NCBI RefSeq assembly: GCF_014643375.1
Contig: NZ_BMJJ01000001.1
Span: 701,782 to 765,781, forward strand
Source: Aureimonas glaciei
Lineage (GTDB): Bacteria; Pseudomonadota; Alphaproteobacteria; Rhizobiales; Rhizobiaceae
Direction: 5' to 3'
Length of the DNA stretch: 64,000 nt
Shown here: positions 8,665 through 17,175 of the stretch, piece by piece
How the letters are laid out: each line of letters starts with the position of its first letter
Position numbering within the stretch: position 1 is the stretch's first letter
Program-made: the position numbers and the translations under genes
Notes under the pieces: generated by a model
What the model saw: only the letters and a program-made list of their open reading frames with translations
Told to the model about the DNA's origin: nothing
Database searches by the model: none

Positions 8665-11600
8665 TCAGTCGGCGAGAACGCGCTGAGACGGGAAGGCAAT
8701 CTCCACCAGCGTGCCTTCGCCGGGGGCCGAGCTGATGGCGAAATTCGCCCGGTTCGCCTCGACCATGGCCTTGGTCAGAGGCAGGCCGAGCCCCGTGCCC
8801 TCGCCGCGGGTGGCGCCGGGCGGATGCACCTGCTGGAAGGGCGTGAGGGCGATGTCGATCTCGCGCTCGGACATGCCGATCCCCGAATCGCGGAAGCGCA
8901 GCAGCACTTCGCCATCGGCGGTATAGGTGGTCGAGGCGATGATCTGGCCGCCCGCCGGGGTGAAGCGGATGGCGTTGGCGATGAGGTTCAGCGCGATCTG
9001 CCGCATGGTCCGTCGGTCGGCCACCACCGGCGGCACCGAGGAAGGCAGGTTCGAGCGCACGATCACCCGCTCGCGGTTGGCCTGCGGCTGCATCAGCGAC
9101 ACGACCTCGGCGATCACCTCGTTCAGCGACACCGCCTCGAAGGCGAGATCGAGCTTGCCCGCCTCGATCTTGGAGATGTCGAGGAGGTCGTTGACGAGGT
9201 CGAGCACGTGGTGGCCGGAACGCTTGATGTCGCCGAGATACTCGATGTAGCGCTCGTTGCCGATCGGCCCGAAGCACTCCGAGGCCATGACGTCGGCGAA
9301 GCCGATGATGGCGTTCAGCGGCGTGCGCAGCTCGTGGCTGATATTGGCGAGGAACCGGCTCTTGTGCAGGCTCGCCGCTTCCGCCTGGCGGCGGGCGTTG
9401 ACGAGATCTTCCTCGATCCGCTTCCAGTGTGCGATGTCGCGGATGACGACGCACCAGCCACGCTCGCCCGAGAGTCGGCCGATGGTGATGAAGAGCGGGA
9501 TGGCGCCGCCCTGCGCGACCTGGCCGATCACCTCGCGGCCGTCGTTCAAAATGCCGGCGAGGCCCTCCTCGCGCAGCATTTCGAGATAGTCCAGCGTCGC
9601 CTGCTGGCTCTCGGGCGCGAACAGGCTGGAGAGGTGCAGGCCGCTGTGGGCGTCCGGGCCAAGGCCGAAGAGGGCATGGGCCGAGCCGTTCATGGCGCGG
9701 ATGATGCCGGCCGGATCCAGGAGGACGATGCCGTCCGTGGCGGTATCCAGCACCGCCTGCAACTCTTCGACCTGCTGGCGCAGATCGGCTTCCACGGCCG
9801 GCCCGCCGGGCTCGGACGGGGTTGCGGCCACCGCGGCGATCTCGCGCGGCGAGGGCGAGAACGACATCATCAGGCAGGAGCGGCCGCCGAAGGTCGCCCG
9901 CTGCATGTGGACGCGCACGTCGGCGATCTGGCCATTGGAGCGGCGGATGGCGAGCTCGCCCTGGCGAACGCCGTCGGCCGGTTCGGCGAACAGCGCGTCG
10001 AGCCCCCCAGCCGCTTCCAGCGCGGCGAGGTCCGCATAGCCGCTGAGATCCTGGAACTCGCGATTGGCATAGATCAGCTTCTCGTTCATCTGGACGAGCA
10101 TGGGCAGCGGCAGGGTGGCGAAGATCGCCTCGATCTCGGCGGCGATTTCGGCCGGCAGCGGGCTGCTGGGAGCTTCCGCAGCTTCGTCGGTCTCGTCCGC
10201 GCCGAAGTCTGTACTCGCGGTCTCTTCGACCGCGGTCTCTGACGCCGGCGCCGAAACCGTCGTCGCGTCGTGCGTCGGGTTGCTTGATCCTGCCGCATCC
10301 GCTTTCGCGCCGGCGGTCAGCGCGTCGTCCCCAAATCCTTCTGCATCGTGCGACGGGCCGCCGTCCACGCCCGGCAGCACGTCGTTCTGCTGCGCCGGTG
10401 CGGGCAGGGCGACCATGTCGGCCGGCCTGGCGGGCTCGGCCGGCTCAGCCGGCTCGGTCGTCGACGGCACGAAGCTCTCGGTCCCGCCGAGGGCGGGCGC
10501 CGGCATGTCCTCGACCGTCGCCGGCGAGGCGTCTTGCGCCGGAGCGCCGGCCGCACGGGCTTCCGCCGCCTCGGCGGCCGGCTCCTCTGCGGGCCCGCCG
10601 CGCTCGTCGCGGGGCGCCTTCGCCCGATCCCGGCCGAGCGTCGCGCCGATGGCGCGGAAGGCGGCTTCTTCGGCAAGCGAAAGTCCGGCGTCCCGCGGCC
10701 TGCGCCGTTCTTCCAGACGGATGACCTTCGGTTCGCCGGCGTCCTCGTCCGGCCGCGCGTCCGGGGACGCGGCGGGCACCAGCGGCGGCTCCGGCCGACG
10801 GCCGAAGGATGCCGGCGGCGTCGCTGCCTCGAATGTGGTCAGCAGCGGGCGACCGGGGGCCTCTGGGAGGTTGGACCCTGGAGCCTGCGCCGCGCCGGCC
10901 TCCGGCGTCCCGTTGTTTGGCGCCCCGGCGTCCGGCGCGAGCGTCTCCGAAATCTCCACGAGAGGGGCATCGGACACGTCCGGCGTGAAGGCGCCGAAAT
11001 CGGCCAGGATCATGCCGATCGCGTCGGGATCGGGGACCGACTCGTTCATGCGCACGATGCCGAAGCCGCGGAAGCCGTCGAAGCTGCGGTCGCGGGCATA
11101 GACCGGCAGGGCCGCCAGATCGACCGGCACCTTGCGGTCGCTGGCCTCGACCGGCCAGAGAATGCTCCGGCCCGACCAGGTGTCGCGGCGCTCCAGAAGG
11201 CGCGAGATCTCGCCCGAGGTGTCGAAGCCGAAGACGTCGGCGACCTCGCGGAAACTGCGGCCGGCGACGTCGGCGGCCTTGGCGCCGACAGCGGCCGAGA
11301 ACTCCGGCGTCAGCGAGCGGAATTTCCCGTCGCGGTCGATCTGCCAGACGAAGCGCACGGGGGCGCCGGAAAAGCTCGGAACAAAGGGCTGCCGCCCCGC
11401 GGGGGGCTCGGTCGTTGGCGCTGGCGCCGTCGCCACGGCGGCATCGCTGTGCGCTTCATCCAGACGGGGCTCTTCGGCTGTCCGAACGGCTTCGGGGGCG
11501 GCGACGGGCATCATGGCTGCAGGAGAGGCTTCCTCCGGCATGGTCGTCGGCGCCAGCCCTTCCGGCCGGCTCCGCTCCTCGCCGCCCGGGCAGAGATCCT

Positions 11601-13263
11601 CCTCGGCCGGTACCTCCAAATCCTCGTCGATCGTCTCGTCGAGATCGGCGGGCGTCTCGGGGACCGTGTCCGGGGGCACGGCCGGTATCGGCTTTTCGAC
11701 GGAGGGCGCGCTTTCGCCGTCGCCCCAGACCGGGGCGTCGTTCGGCACCGTCCGGTCGCGGTCGCCCAGGGTCTCCGGCATCGGCCTGTCGTCCTCCGAC
11801 CGCGGGCGATCGCCAGCATCGCTTTCGGGTGCTGCCGGGAGGGGCGGGGCGGCTGACTCCACAGGGGCGCCCCAGGCCGAGCGCAGTGGGCGCATCGGGG
11901 CGGGCGGGCTCGGCCGGTCCGCCTTGTCCGCCTCGGCCTGCGCCAGGATCGGCGCGAGTCCGTCAGCATCCGTCTGCTCCGCCTCGCCGCCAGCCGGTTC
12001 CGGCTCCGCCGTTTCGACGGAAGCCGGGAAGGGATCGGCACCGAGGTCCAGCGCCGCGTCGCCATCGGCGGCGGGAACTGCCCAAATCGAGCGCTGGCGC
12101 GTCGGCTCCGCCGGCGCCGGGACGGCTTCGGGAGGCCCATCGCTTATTCCGTCCTCCCGGACCTCATCGTCCTGCGGCAGAGCGGCCGATGGCTCGGGGG
12201 GCGTCGGCCTGGTGCTCATCCATCCGGCGTCTGCCGGCCCGGAGTCCGCCGCGACCGTGTCCGCTGGCCCGGTGTCGGTCTGTTCGAACGCCAGCAGGTC
12301 CGAGCGAGGGACGTCAGCCGCTGCGTCCGTGCCTGCCTCCGCCGCGTCCGCACCGGCCTCCGCCGGGGTGGAAGAGTCCGCACCGGCCGCGCCCGCTTCC
12401 GGCGAGTCCGGCGTTCCGGCCGGGCGCCAGGCGGGGGCCAGACCGGTCGGCGTGCCGCGGCTGTGCCAGCGGCGCACGATCGCGCTCATGCTGGTCGCCT
12501 CGAGGCTTTCCAAGGCTGGCGCGCTCGGCGTCGGCTCGCTGGGCAGGTCCCCTTCATCGGCAACGGCAGCGGCGGTAGGGCCGGGTGCCGGCGCGTCGAC
12601 CGGTGTTTCGACGGGCGCATCGGAGCGCTCGGCAGCCGGTTCGGGCGCGCCGGGCTGGTCCTGCCAGACGAGCACCAGGTCCCGCGCCACCCGGGCGAGG
12701 GTCAGCCGGGCATCGGCCCTGTCGACCACCCGCTGTGGCAGGTCGGAGTCGAGGAGCGCGGCGATCTCGGCCGGCAGGTCGTCGACCGAATTGGCTGCGG
12801 CGCTCGAAATCCGCGTGCCGTCCCGGCCGTAGATCGCCGCGTCTTCCAGGCCGCTTTCCCGCAGCAGCCGGTCGGCCAGCACGCCGAGCGAGGCCGCCAC
12901 CGGGCGCACGGCGGCGGCAGCGAGGATCACCACTTCAACGCCTGCTCGCGTCGCCACGCGCCGAAGGTCCGCCACCACCGGCTGGGCGGCGAGGCCCGTG
13001 GCCGGCCGCAGCAGCAGCCGGGCCTCGCCGCGCGTCTCGATCAGCCGCGCCGTCGCCCTGATCTGGCGGCTGAGGCCGGAGGTCGGCGACAGACTCGGGC
13101 GATCGTCGGAAAGGCCGAGCAGAACGCGCCCGGCCTGGTTGGCCCACAGGACGCTGTCGAGTTCCGGTGCCAGCACGACGAGCCCATCGCCGGCTTCGTT
13201 GGCGCCACGAAAATCCCCGAGCGTCATGATGTCGAGCGGTGAGAATCCTCTCGCTGTGCTCAT
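8665..13263 (-). CDS. large PAS-domain sensor histidine kinase, PdhS/CbrA/DivJ-PleC type
   Basis: 1532 residues. PAS-like domains occur near 630-745 (VWQIDRDGKFRSLTPEF), 1050-1130 (NEKLIYANREFQDLSGY) and 1170-1280 (TDGIVLLDPAGIIRAMN). The HisKA segment contains NISHELRTPLNAIIGFADVM with the phospho-accepting His at about 1310. The ATPase domain has NLIANAIRFTPAGG (N box), DSGIGMS (G1) and GEGTGLGL (G2). No membrane segment is obvious. Residues about 210-600 and 750-1040 are long Ala/Pro/Glu/Asp-rich stretches likely to be disordered. The closest class I know is the rhizobial PdhS/CbrA kinases acting on DivK in cell-cycle and polarity control. A perfect CtrA box lies 53 bp upstream. Confidence 0.85.
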   Translation of the reverse strand: MSTARGFSPLDIMTLGDFRGANEAGDGLVVLAPELDSVLWANQAGRVLLGLSDDRPSLSPTSGLSRQIRATARLIETRGEARLLLRPATGLAAQPVVADLRRVATRAGVEVVILAAAAVRPVAASLGVLADRLLRESGLEDAAIYGRDGTRISSAAANSVDDLPAEIAALLDSDLPQRVVDRADARLTLARVARDLVLVWQDQPGAPEPAAERSDAPVETPVDAPAPGPTAAAVADEGDLPSEPTPSAPALESLEATSMSAIVRRWHSRGTPTGLAPAWRPAGTPDSPEAGAAGADSSTPAEAGADAAEAGTDAAADVPRSDLLAFEQTDTGPADTVAADSGPADAGWMSTRPTPPEPSAALPQDDEVREDGISDGPPEAVPAPAEPTRQRSIWAVPAADGDAALDLGADPFPASVETAEPEPAGGEAEQTDADGLAPILAQAEADKADRPSPPAPMRPLRSAWGAPVESAAPPLPAAPESDAGDRPRSEDDRPMPETLGDRDRTVPNDAPVWGDGESAPSVEKPIPAVPPDTVPETPADLDETIDEDLEVPAEEDLCPGGEERSRPEGLAPTTMPEEASPAAMMPVAAPEAVRTAEEPRLDEAHSDAAVATAPAPTTEPPAGRQPFVPSFSGAPVRFVWQIDRDGKFRSLTPEFSAAVGAKAADVAGRSFREVADVFGFDTSGEISRLLERRDTWSGRSILWPVEASDRKVPVDLAALPVYARDRSFDGFRGFGIVRMNESVPDPDAIGMILADFGAFTPDVSDAPLVEISETLAPDAGAPNNGTPEAGAAQAPGSNLPEAPGRPLLTTFEAATPPASFGRRPEPPLVPAASPDARPDEDAGEPKVIRLEERRRPRDAGLSLAEEAAFRAIGATLGRDRAKAPRDERGGPAEEPAAEAAEARAAGAPAQDASPATVEDMPAPALGGTESFVPSTTEPAEPAEPARPADMVALPAPAQQNDVLPGVDGGPSHDAEGFGDDALTAGAKADAAGSSNPTHDATTVSAPASETAVEETASTDFGADETDEAAEAPSSPLPAEIAAEIEAIFATLPLPMLVQMNEKLIYANREFQDLSGYADLAALEAAGGLDALFAEPADGVRQGELAIRRSNGQIADVRVHMQRATFGGRSCLMMSFSPSPREIAAVAATPSEPGGPAVEADLRQQVEELQAVLDTATDGIVLLDPAGIIRAMNGSAHALFGLGPDAHSGLHLSSLFAPESQQATLDYLEMLREEGLAGILNDGREVIGQVAQGGAIPLFITIGRLSGERGWCVVIRDIAHWKRIEEDLVNARRQAEAASLHKSRFLANISHELRTPLNAIIGFADVMASECFGPIGNERYIEYLGDIKRSGHHVLDLVNDLLDISKIEAGKLDLAFEAVSLNEVIAEVVSLMQPQANRERVIVRSNLPSSVPPVVADRRTMRQIALNLIANAIRFTPAGGQIIASTTYTADGEVLLRFRDSGIGMSEREIDIALTPFQQVHPPGATRGEGTGLGLPLTKAMVEANRANFAISSAPGEGTLVEIAFPSQRVLAD

Positions 13264-13315
13264 AGGGGACCGATCCGATACAGAGGGGCCAGCCCATTTA
13301 CGGGATGGCGAGTGC

Positions 13316-13330
13316 TTAACAGCTCCTTAA
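13316..13330 (-). promoter_or_regulatory. CtrA binding box upstream of the histidine kinase gene
   Basis: TTAA-CAGCTCC-TTAA is an exact match to the CtrA consensus TTAA-N7-TTAA. Its near edge is 53 bp from the kinase ATG. A GAATC site (GANTC, target of the cell-cycle methylase CcrM) lies about 25 bp further upstream. This suggests cell-cycle control of the kinase gene, with feedback if the kinase acts upstream of CtrA as PdhS/DivJ/PleC proteins do. Confidence 0.6.
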
Positions 13331-13435
13331 TAAAGGGCGTCAGCGAACATATCCAGAATCTTCGTCTCCCCGTGCGGGTGGCAGTCGAATGAGGGTTAAC
13401 AGGAGCCTGCCTTCACCCGCCACCCGGGTGTTTAT

Positions 13436-13455
13436 GTTGCATTGCACAATAGAAT
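13436..13455 (+). promoter_or_regulatory. candidate PhaR operator / phasin promoter element
   Basis: GTTGCATTGCACAATAGAAT lies 89 bp before the phasin ATG. It contains TGC-ATT-GCA, matching the TGC-N3-GCA core described for PhaR-type repressors of polyhydroxybutyrate genes. A near copy (17 of 20 bases identical) occurs at 24841-24860. Whether it acts as operator, core promoter or both is not decidable by eye. Confidence 0.5.
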
Positions 13456-13544
13456 GTGCTAACAGAAGAGGCAGGCGGACTGAGCGGTCCAGCGCCACTC
13501 GAGAGACGACGGAGAAGAAATCGAGACCGCAAGGGAGACAGGAA

Positions 13545-14123
13545 ATGTCCAATACAACCAGCAGCAAGGCGGCTGAATCGGCCAAGGCGAACGCGGCGGA
13601 AGCCAAGGGCGCCACCGAGGACATGATGGCCGCCGGTCAGAAGACGGCTCAGGACATGATGAACAACGCCCAGAAGGCCACCCAGGACATGATGAACAGC
13701 GCGCAGTCGATGATGGGCATGGATCCGTCGAAAGCGACCGAGACCTTTCGCGCCCTGACGCAGAAGTCGATGGAGCAGTCGAAGGAAGCCTATTCCCGGA
13801 TGAAGACGGCCGCCGACGAGGCGACGCGCGCCCTGGAATCGACGATGGAGCACGCCCACCAGGGTTCGCTCTCGCTTTCCAAGAAGGCGATCGAAGCCAT
13901 GCGCTCGAATGCCGAGCAGGCCTTCTCGCACCTGGAGAAGCTGATGGGCGCCAAATCCTTCGCCGAGGTCATCGAGATGCAGACCGGCTACGTGCGCAAG
14001 CAGATCGAGACCGCGACCGACCAGTCCAAGGACATGCAGGCGCTGTCGCAGCAGGTCGCTCAGGAAATGATGAAGCCGGGCCGCGAGGCCTTCCAGAAGG
14101 CCGCCGACGCCGCCAAGCACTGA
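13545..14123 (+). CDS. phasin family protein
   Basis: 192 residues of an alpha-helical, Ala/Met/Lys-rich phasin. A variable N-terminus carries repeated QDMMN-type units (QKTAQDMMNNAQKATQDMMN region), followed by the Phasin_2 core including FRALTQKSMEQSKEAYSRMK and AKSFAEVIEMQTGYVRKQIE. Phasins coat polyhydroxyalkanoate granules. The ATG at 13545 is chosen because an AGGGAGACAGGA ribosome site precedes it; a 52-codon upstream extension from 13389 has no such signal and would include the promoter element. A strong terminator follows. Monocistronic, consistent with a highly expressed gene. Confidence 0.88.
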   Translation: MSNTTSSKAAESAKANAAEAKGATEDMMAAGQKTAQDMMNNAQKATQDMMNSAQSMMGMDPSKATETFRALTQKSMEQSKEAYSRMKTAADEATRALESTMEHAHQGSLSLSKKAIEAMRSNAEQAFSHLEKLMGAKSFAEVIEMQTGYVRKQIETATDQSKDMQALSQQVAQEMMKPGREAFQKAADAAKH

Positions 14124-14155
14124 TCCTGACGGCGGGGCTAGGACGCCTCCCTTTT

Positions 14156-14198
14156 ATCCCGGGCCGCGCCACACCGCGCGGTCCGGGATTTTGTTTGG
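14156..14198 (+). terminator. rho-independent terminator of the phasin gene
   Basis: A 14-bp stem (ATCCCGGGCCGCGC with GCGCGGTCCGGGAT, one G-T pair) with a 6-base loop is followed by TTTTGTTT. Confidence 0.8.
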
Positions 14199-14309
14199 AG
14201 CCGAAGCGGCCATCCCGCGCGGCTCGTATCGCCTGCGCCACGGTTTGCCCTTGCGCCGGAGGCCGAAAGAATTTATTGCCTCGCCTGGGCGCCTCGATGT
14301 GCCCTGCAT

Positions 14310-14386
14310 GCGGTTGTAGCTCAGTTGGTTAGAGCGTTGGATTGTGGCTCCAGAGGTCGGCGGTTCGAACCCGCCCAACCGTACCA
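14310..14386 (+). tRNA. tRNA-His (anticodon GTG), alphaproteobacterial type lacking encoded G-1
   Basis: A full cloverleaf with encoded CCA. The acceptor stem is GCGGTTG paired with CAACCGT, the D-arm contains AGCTCAGTTGGTTAGAGC, the anticodon loop holds GTG in GGATTGTGGCTCC, and the T-arm is CGGCGGTTCGAACCCGCC. The base before position 1 is T, not the almost universal G-1; the first pair is G1-U72 and the discriminator is A73 rather than C73. This matches the altered tRNA-His of a clade of alphaproteobacteria. The cognate HisRS gene is at 42557-44158. Confidence 0.95.
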
Positions 14387-14465
14387 TTCGATTTCAGAGT
14401 AAAATCAAGAGCTGAACGCCGCAGCGCGGATGAGGCCGCCACGGTGACGTCCTGCTGCCGCTGAC

Positions 14466-14669
14466 CTAGTTCTGGCGGCCAGATGGGCCCGGGCGGACGC
14501 TGTCGATGGCGCGGCGGATGGCGTTTTTCCGGGGGCGTTTGGCCAAGGTCGGTTGCAGGTGGCCCTTCAGGATCTCCTCGCCGATCGCCGCCTTTTCCTC
14601 TTTCGTCAGATCGCGGCCCCGCATATGCGTCGCCTCGGCCTCCCACTGCTTCATCATCGGCTCGGTCAT
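14466..14669 (-). CDS. hypothetical small protein (67 aa)
   Basis: 67 charged residues (MTEPMMKQWEAEATHMRGRD onward) with a central helix-forming DLTKEEKAAIGEEILKGHL and a basic C-terminus ending SGRQN. A GGGAG ribosome site precedes the ATG at 14669; an earlier in-frame start at 14708 lacks one. I do not recognise a family. The balanced acidic and basic composition and the good ribosome site support a real gene. No membrane segment or signal peptide is present. It lies between tRNA-His and a host-attachment-type gene, with no operon partner. Confidence 0.5.
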   Translation of the reverse strand: MTEPMMKQWEAEATHMRGRDLTKEEKAAIGEEILKGHLQPTLAKRPRKNAIRRAIDSVRPGPSGRQN

Positions 14670-15029
14670 CGTGTTCTCCCGGGTGCGCCGCCCATCCTGG
14701 CACGGCACCCGACAACGCCGCTCGGCGCCATCCGTTCAAATGGCCATGGCGCTCACCTGGCGCGGGGCGGGACCAGCCTCCCACGGCAGGGGAGCCGCGG
14801 CTTGTCGCCGTCGAAGCCTCAACGGCTGGCCTGGGATTTCCATGATGCTCGGGCAATGCCCCTGATCGCGGGAAGACGATCGAGCCGCGTCAGGACGCCG
14901 ATCCACAGGGACGCCCTTGCGCCCGGATGCATCCAATCCCCCGGGCGGGCGTTAGCAAACGTGACGGGCCCGTCGGGGCCCCGTGCGATTGATTGGCCAT
15001 TCATGGTCGTGCATTTCCGGAGAAACATC
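14670..15029. other. 360-bp intergenic stretch without recognised genes
   Basis: Between two divergently oriented small genes. Reading frames here are arginine-rich and look like GC-rich noise. I see no repeat, RNA gene or convincing terminator; it presumably holds promoters for both flanking genes. Confidence 0.5.
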
Positions 15030-15434
15030 ATGCAGATCCCCAAGGGAGCCACCGTTGCCGTTCTCGACGGCCAGAAGCTCAGCCTGTTCCACAACACGGG
15101 CGACGAAGCCAACCCCTCGCTGACGGCCGCGCCTACCCCCGCGATCGACACCGACAACAAGAGTGGCGGCGTCGGGCATCCCAGCAGTTCGGCCAATCCC
15201 GCCGACAGCCAGCAGGACGAGGACGGTTTTACCGCCGGGATCGCCGACGTGCTGAACAAGCGGGCCATCGAGGGCAAGCTGAAGGATCTCATCGTGGTCG
15301 CCGCGCCGCGGGCGCTGGGCGAGCTGCGCAAGCACTATCACCAGAAGCTGAAGGACGTCCTCGTCGGCGAACTGTCGAAGGACCTGACCGGCCACACAAG
15401 CGACGACATCCAGAAGGCGATCGCCGCCGCCTAA
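15030..15434 (+). CDS. host attachment protein family (baeRF-like)
   Basis: 134 residues with features of the family annotated as required for attachment to host cells: an N-terminal WV/VLDGQKLSLFHN-type strand (here GATVAVLDGQKLSLFHNTGD), the FTAGIADVLNKRAIEGKLKDLIVVAAPRALGELR core, and a closing HYHQKLKDVLVGELSKDLTG. It resembles the archaeal release-factor 1 fold group; the biochemical role is unsettled. The ATG at 15030 follows CGGAGAAAC. Upstream in-frame codons to 14553 lack a ribosome site. It is a single gene, convergent with xseA. Confidence 0.75.
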   Translation: MQIPKGATVAVLDGQKLSLFHNTGDEANPSLTAAPTPAIDTDNKSGGVGHPSSSANPADSQQDEDGFTAGIADVLNKRAIEGKLKDLIVVAAPRALGELRKHYHQKLKDVLVGELSKDLTGHTSDDIQKAIAAA

Positions 15435-15528
15435 GCGGAACGACGGGAGCGGGGGCGGGCTGGCAGGAAGTGCCGTCCGCCCAACAGGCCGCCCGCTTAG
15501 CGTCGCGCTACGTCGCGGAAGTGTCTCG

Positions 15529-17115
15529 TCAAAAGAGCTTTCCCTGCCCCTCGACGACGATCTTGGCCCGCGCCGCGCGCTTCGGGCGGAGGGACGTTTT
15601 GAATTCCCCCGGCGCCCCCTCGACCGCCACCGCATCGCGCCGCTCGTTGCCGGCAAATTCCACCGCAAAAGCCATGCCGGGAAGCAGCCCCTCGGCGCGG
15701 GTGATCGGCACGTCGTCCGCGCCGCGGATGATGGCATAGCCACGCTGCAGGATTTTTCGCGGGTCGAGGCTGGCGGCGACGCGGATCGCGGCCGACAGCG
15801 CTTGCCGGCGCCGGTCCTGGCGGGCGCCGAACGCCTGTTCGAAGCGCGCGGCGAGGCCGTCAAGGCGGTGGCGCGCCTGCAGGCTGTGCGCGGCGACGAC
15901 ATGCGGGCGCAGGTCCGACTGCAGGCGCTCGAACCGCTGCCGACGGCGGCCGACGAGGCCTTCGAAGGCGTGCGCGGCAGCGCTGTCGGCATGGCGCAGA
16001 TCGGCGCGCTTCTCGCGCAGGAGCGATTCGAGGCTCCCCGGCGACAGTTTCGATCCAACGTCGCCATAGGCCCGGCGCTTTTCGCCGACGGCCATGGAAA
16101 GGCAGCGGCGGATGGCCGTCGCGGCCTCGTCGAGCCGGCGCCGCGGCAGAGCGAGAAGCATGTCCGGCGTCGGCAGCGCTCTGGCCGAGGCGGCGACATG
16201 GCGGCGGCTTTCGCCGAGCCGGCGCGACACGGCATTGCCATGGCGGGCGTGGAGGGCGGCCAGCGTCGCGACGAGGTCCGCGCGCACCGGCACTGCCATT
16301 TCGGCCGCGCCCGTCGGCGTCGGCGCCCTGACATCGGCGACATGGTCGAGCAGCGACCAGTCGGTCTCGTGGCCGACGGCCGAAATCAGCGGAATGGCCG
16401 AGGCCGCCGCGGCCCGCACCACCGCCTCGTCGTTGAAGCTCCAGAAATCCTCCAGGCTGCCGCCGCCGCGCGCGACGATGATCACGTCCGGCCGCGGCAG
16501 GCCGTTGGAGCCGTCGAGGGCGTTCAGCCCGGCGATGCCGGCCGCAACCTCGGCGGCCGAGGTCTCGCCCTGCACCCGCACCGGCCAGACGATCACATGC
16601 ACGGGAAAGCGGTCGGCGATGCGGTGGCGGATGTCGCGGATGACGGCGCCGGTGGGTGACGTCACGACGCCGATGACACGGGGCATGTAGGGCAAAGGCC
16701 GCTTGCGCGCGGCGACGAACAGGCCTTCGGCCTCCAGCCGCAGCCGCCGCTCGTTCAAGAGCGCCATCAGCGCGCCGGCGCCCGCCGGTTCGATCTGCTC
16801 GATGACGATCTGGTATTTCGACGAGCCGGGGAAGGTGGTGAGCTTGCCCGTCGCGATGACCTCCAGCCCTTCCTCCGGCTTGAAGGCGAGCTTGGTGAAG
16901 GCGGTGCGCCAGATCACCGCTTCCAGCCGGGCCCGGTCGTCCTTCAGGCTGAAATAGGCGTGTCCCGAGGAGTGCGGGCCGCGATAGCCGGAAATCTCGC
17001 CGCGCACCCGGACATGGTCGAAGGCCTCCTCGACCGTGCGCTTCAGCGCTCCGGAAATTTCCGAGACGGAGTATTCGGCGAGATTGGAGGCAGCGGATTC
17101 GTCGGCGATGCTCAT
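15529..17115 (-). CDS. xseA: exodeoxyribonuclease VII large subunit
   Basis: 528 residues. An N-terminal OB-fold (residues about 10-110, including VRVRGEISGYRGPHSSGHAYFSLKD with segments typical of the family) is followed by the catalytic region starting PYMPRVIGVVTSPTGAVIRDI and RGGGSLEDFWSFNDE near 220-235. With XseB it degrades single-stranded DNA in repair. The ATG at 17115 is preferred over an in-frame GTG at 17124 because GAGTGG lies at suitable spacing. No xseB is adjacent. The coiled-coil middle and C-terminal domain appear intact. Confidence 0.93.
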   Translation of the reverse strand: MSIADESAASNLAEYSVSEISGALKRTVEEAFDHVRVRGEISGYRGPHSSGHAYFSLKDDRARLEAVIWRTAFTKLAFKPEEGLEVIATGKLTTFPGSSKYQIVIEQIEPAGAGALMALLNERRLRLEAEGLFVAARKRPLPYMPRVIGVVTSPTGAVIRDIRHRIADRFPVHVIVWPVRVQGETSAAEVAAGIAGLNALDGSNGLPRPDVIIVARGGGSLEDFWSFNDEAVVRAAAASAIPLISAVGHETDWSLLDHVADVRAPTPTGAAEMAVPVRADLVATLAALHARHGNAVSRRLGESRRHVAASARALPTPDMLLALPRRRLDEAATAIRRCLSMAVGEKRRAYGDVGSKLSPGSLESLLREKRADLRHADSAAAHAFEGLVGRRRQRFERLQSDLRPHVVAAHSLQARHRLDGLAARFEQAFGARQDRRRQALSAAIRVAASLDPRKILQRGYAIIRGADDVPITRAEGLLPGMAFAVEFAGNERRDAVAVEGAPGEFKTSLRPKRAARAKIVVEGQGKLF

Positions 17116-17175
17116 GCGGTCCACTCTGACGACCCGCGGCGCCGGGTCAAGCCATGCGGCCCCGGCCGCTTGCCT

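Noticed and set aside
13389-13544. N-terminal extension of the phasin
   Set aside because: It covers the promoter element, lacks a ribosome site and does not fit the family.
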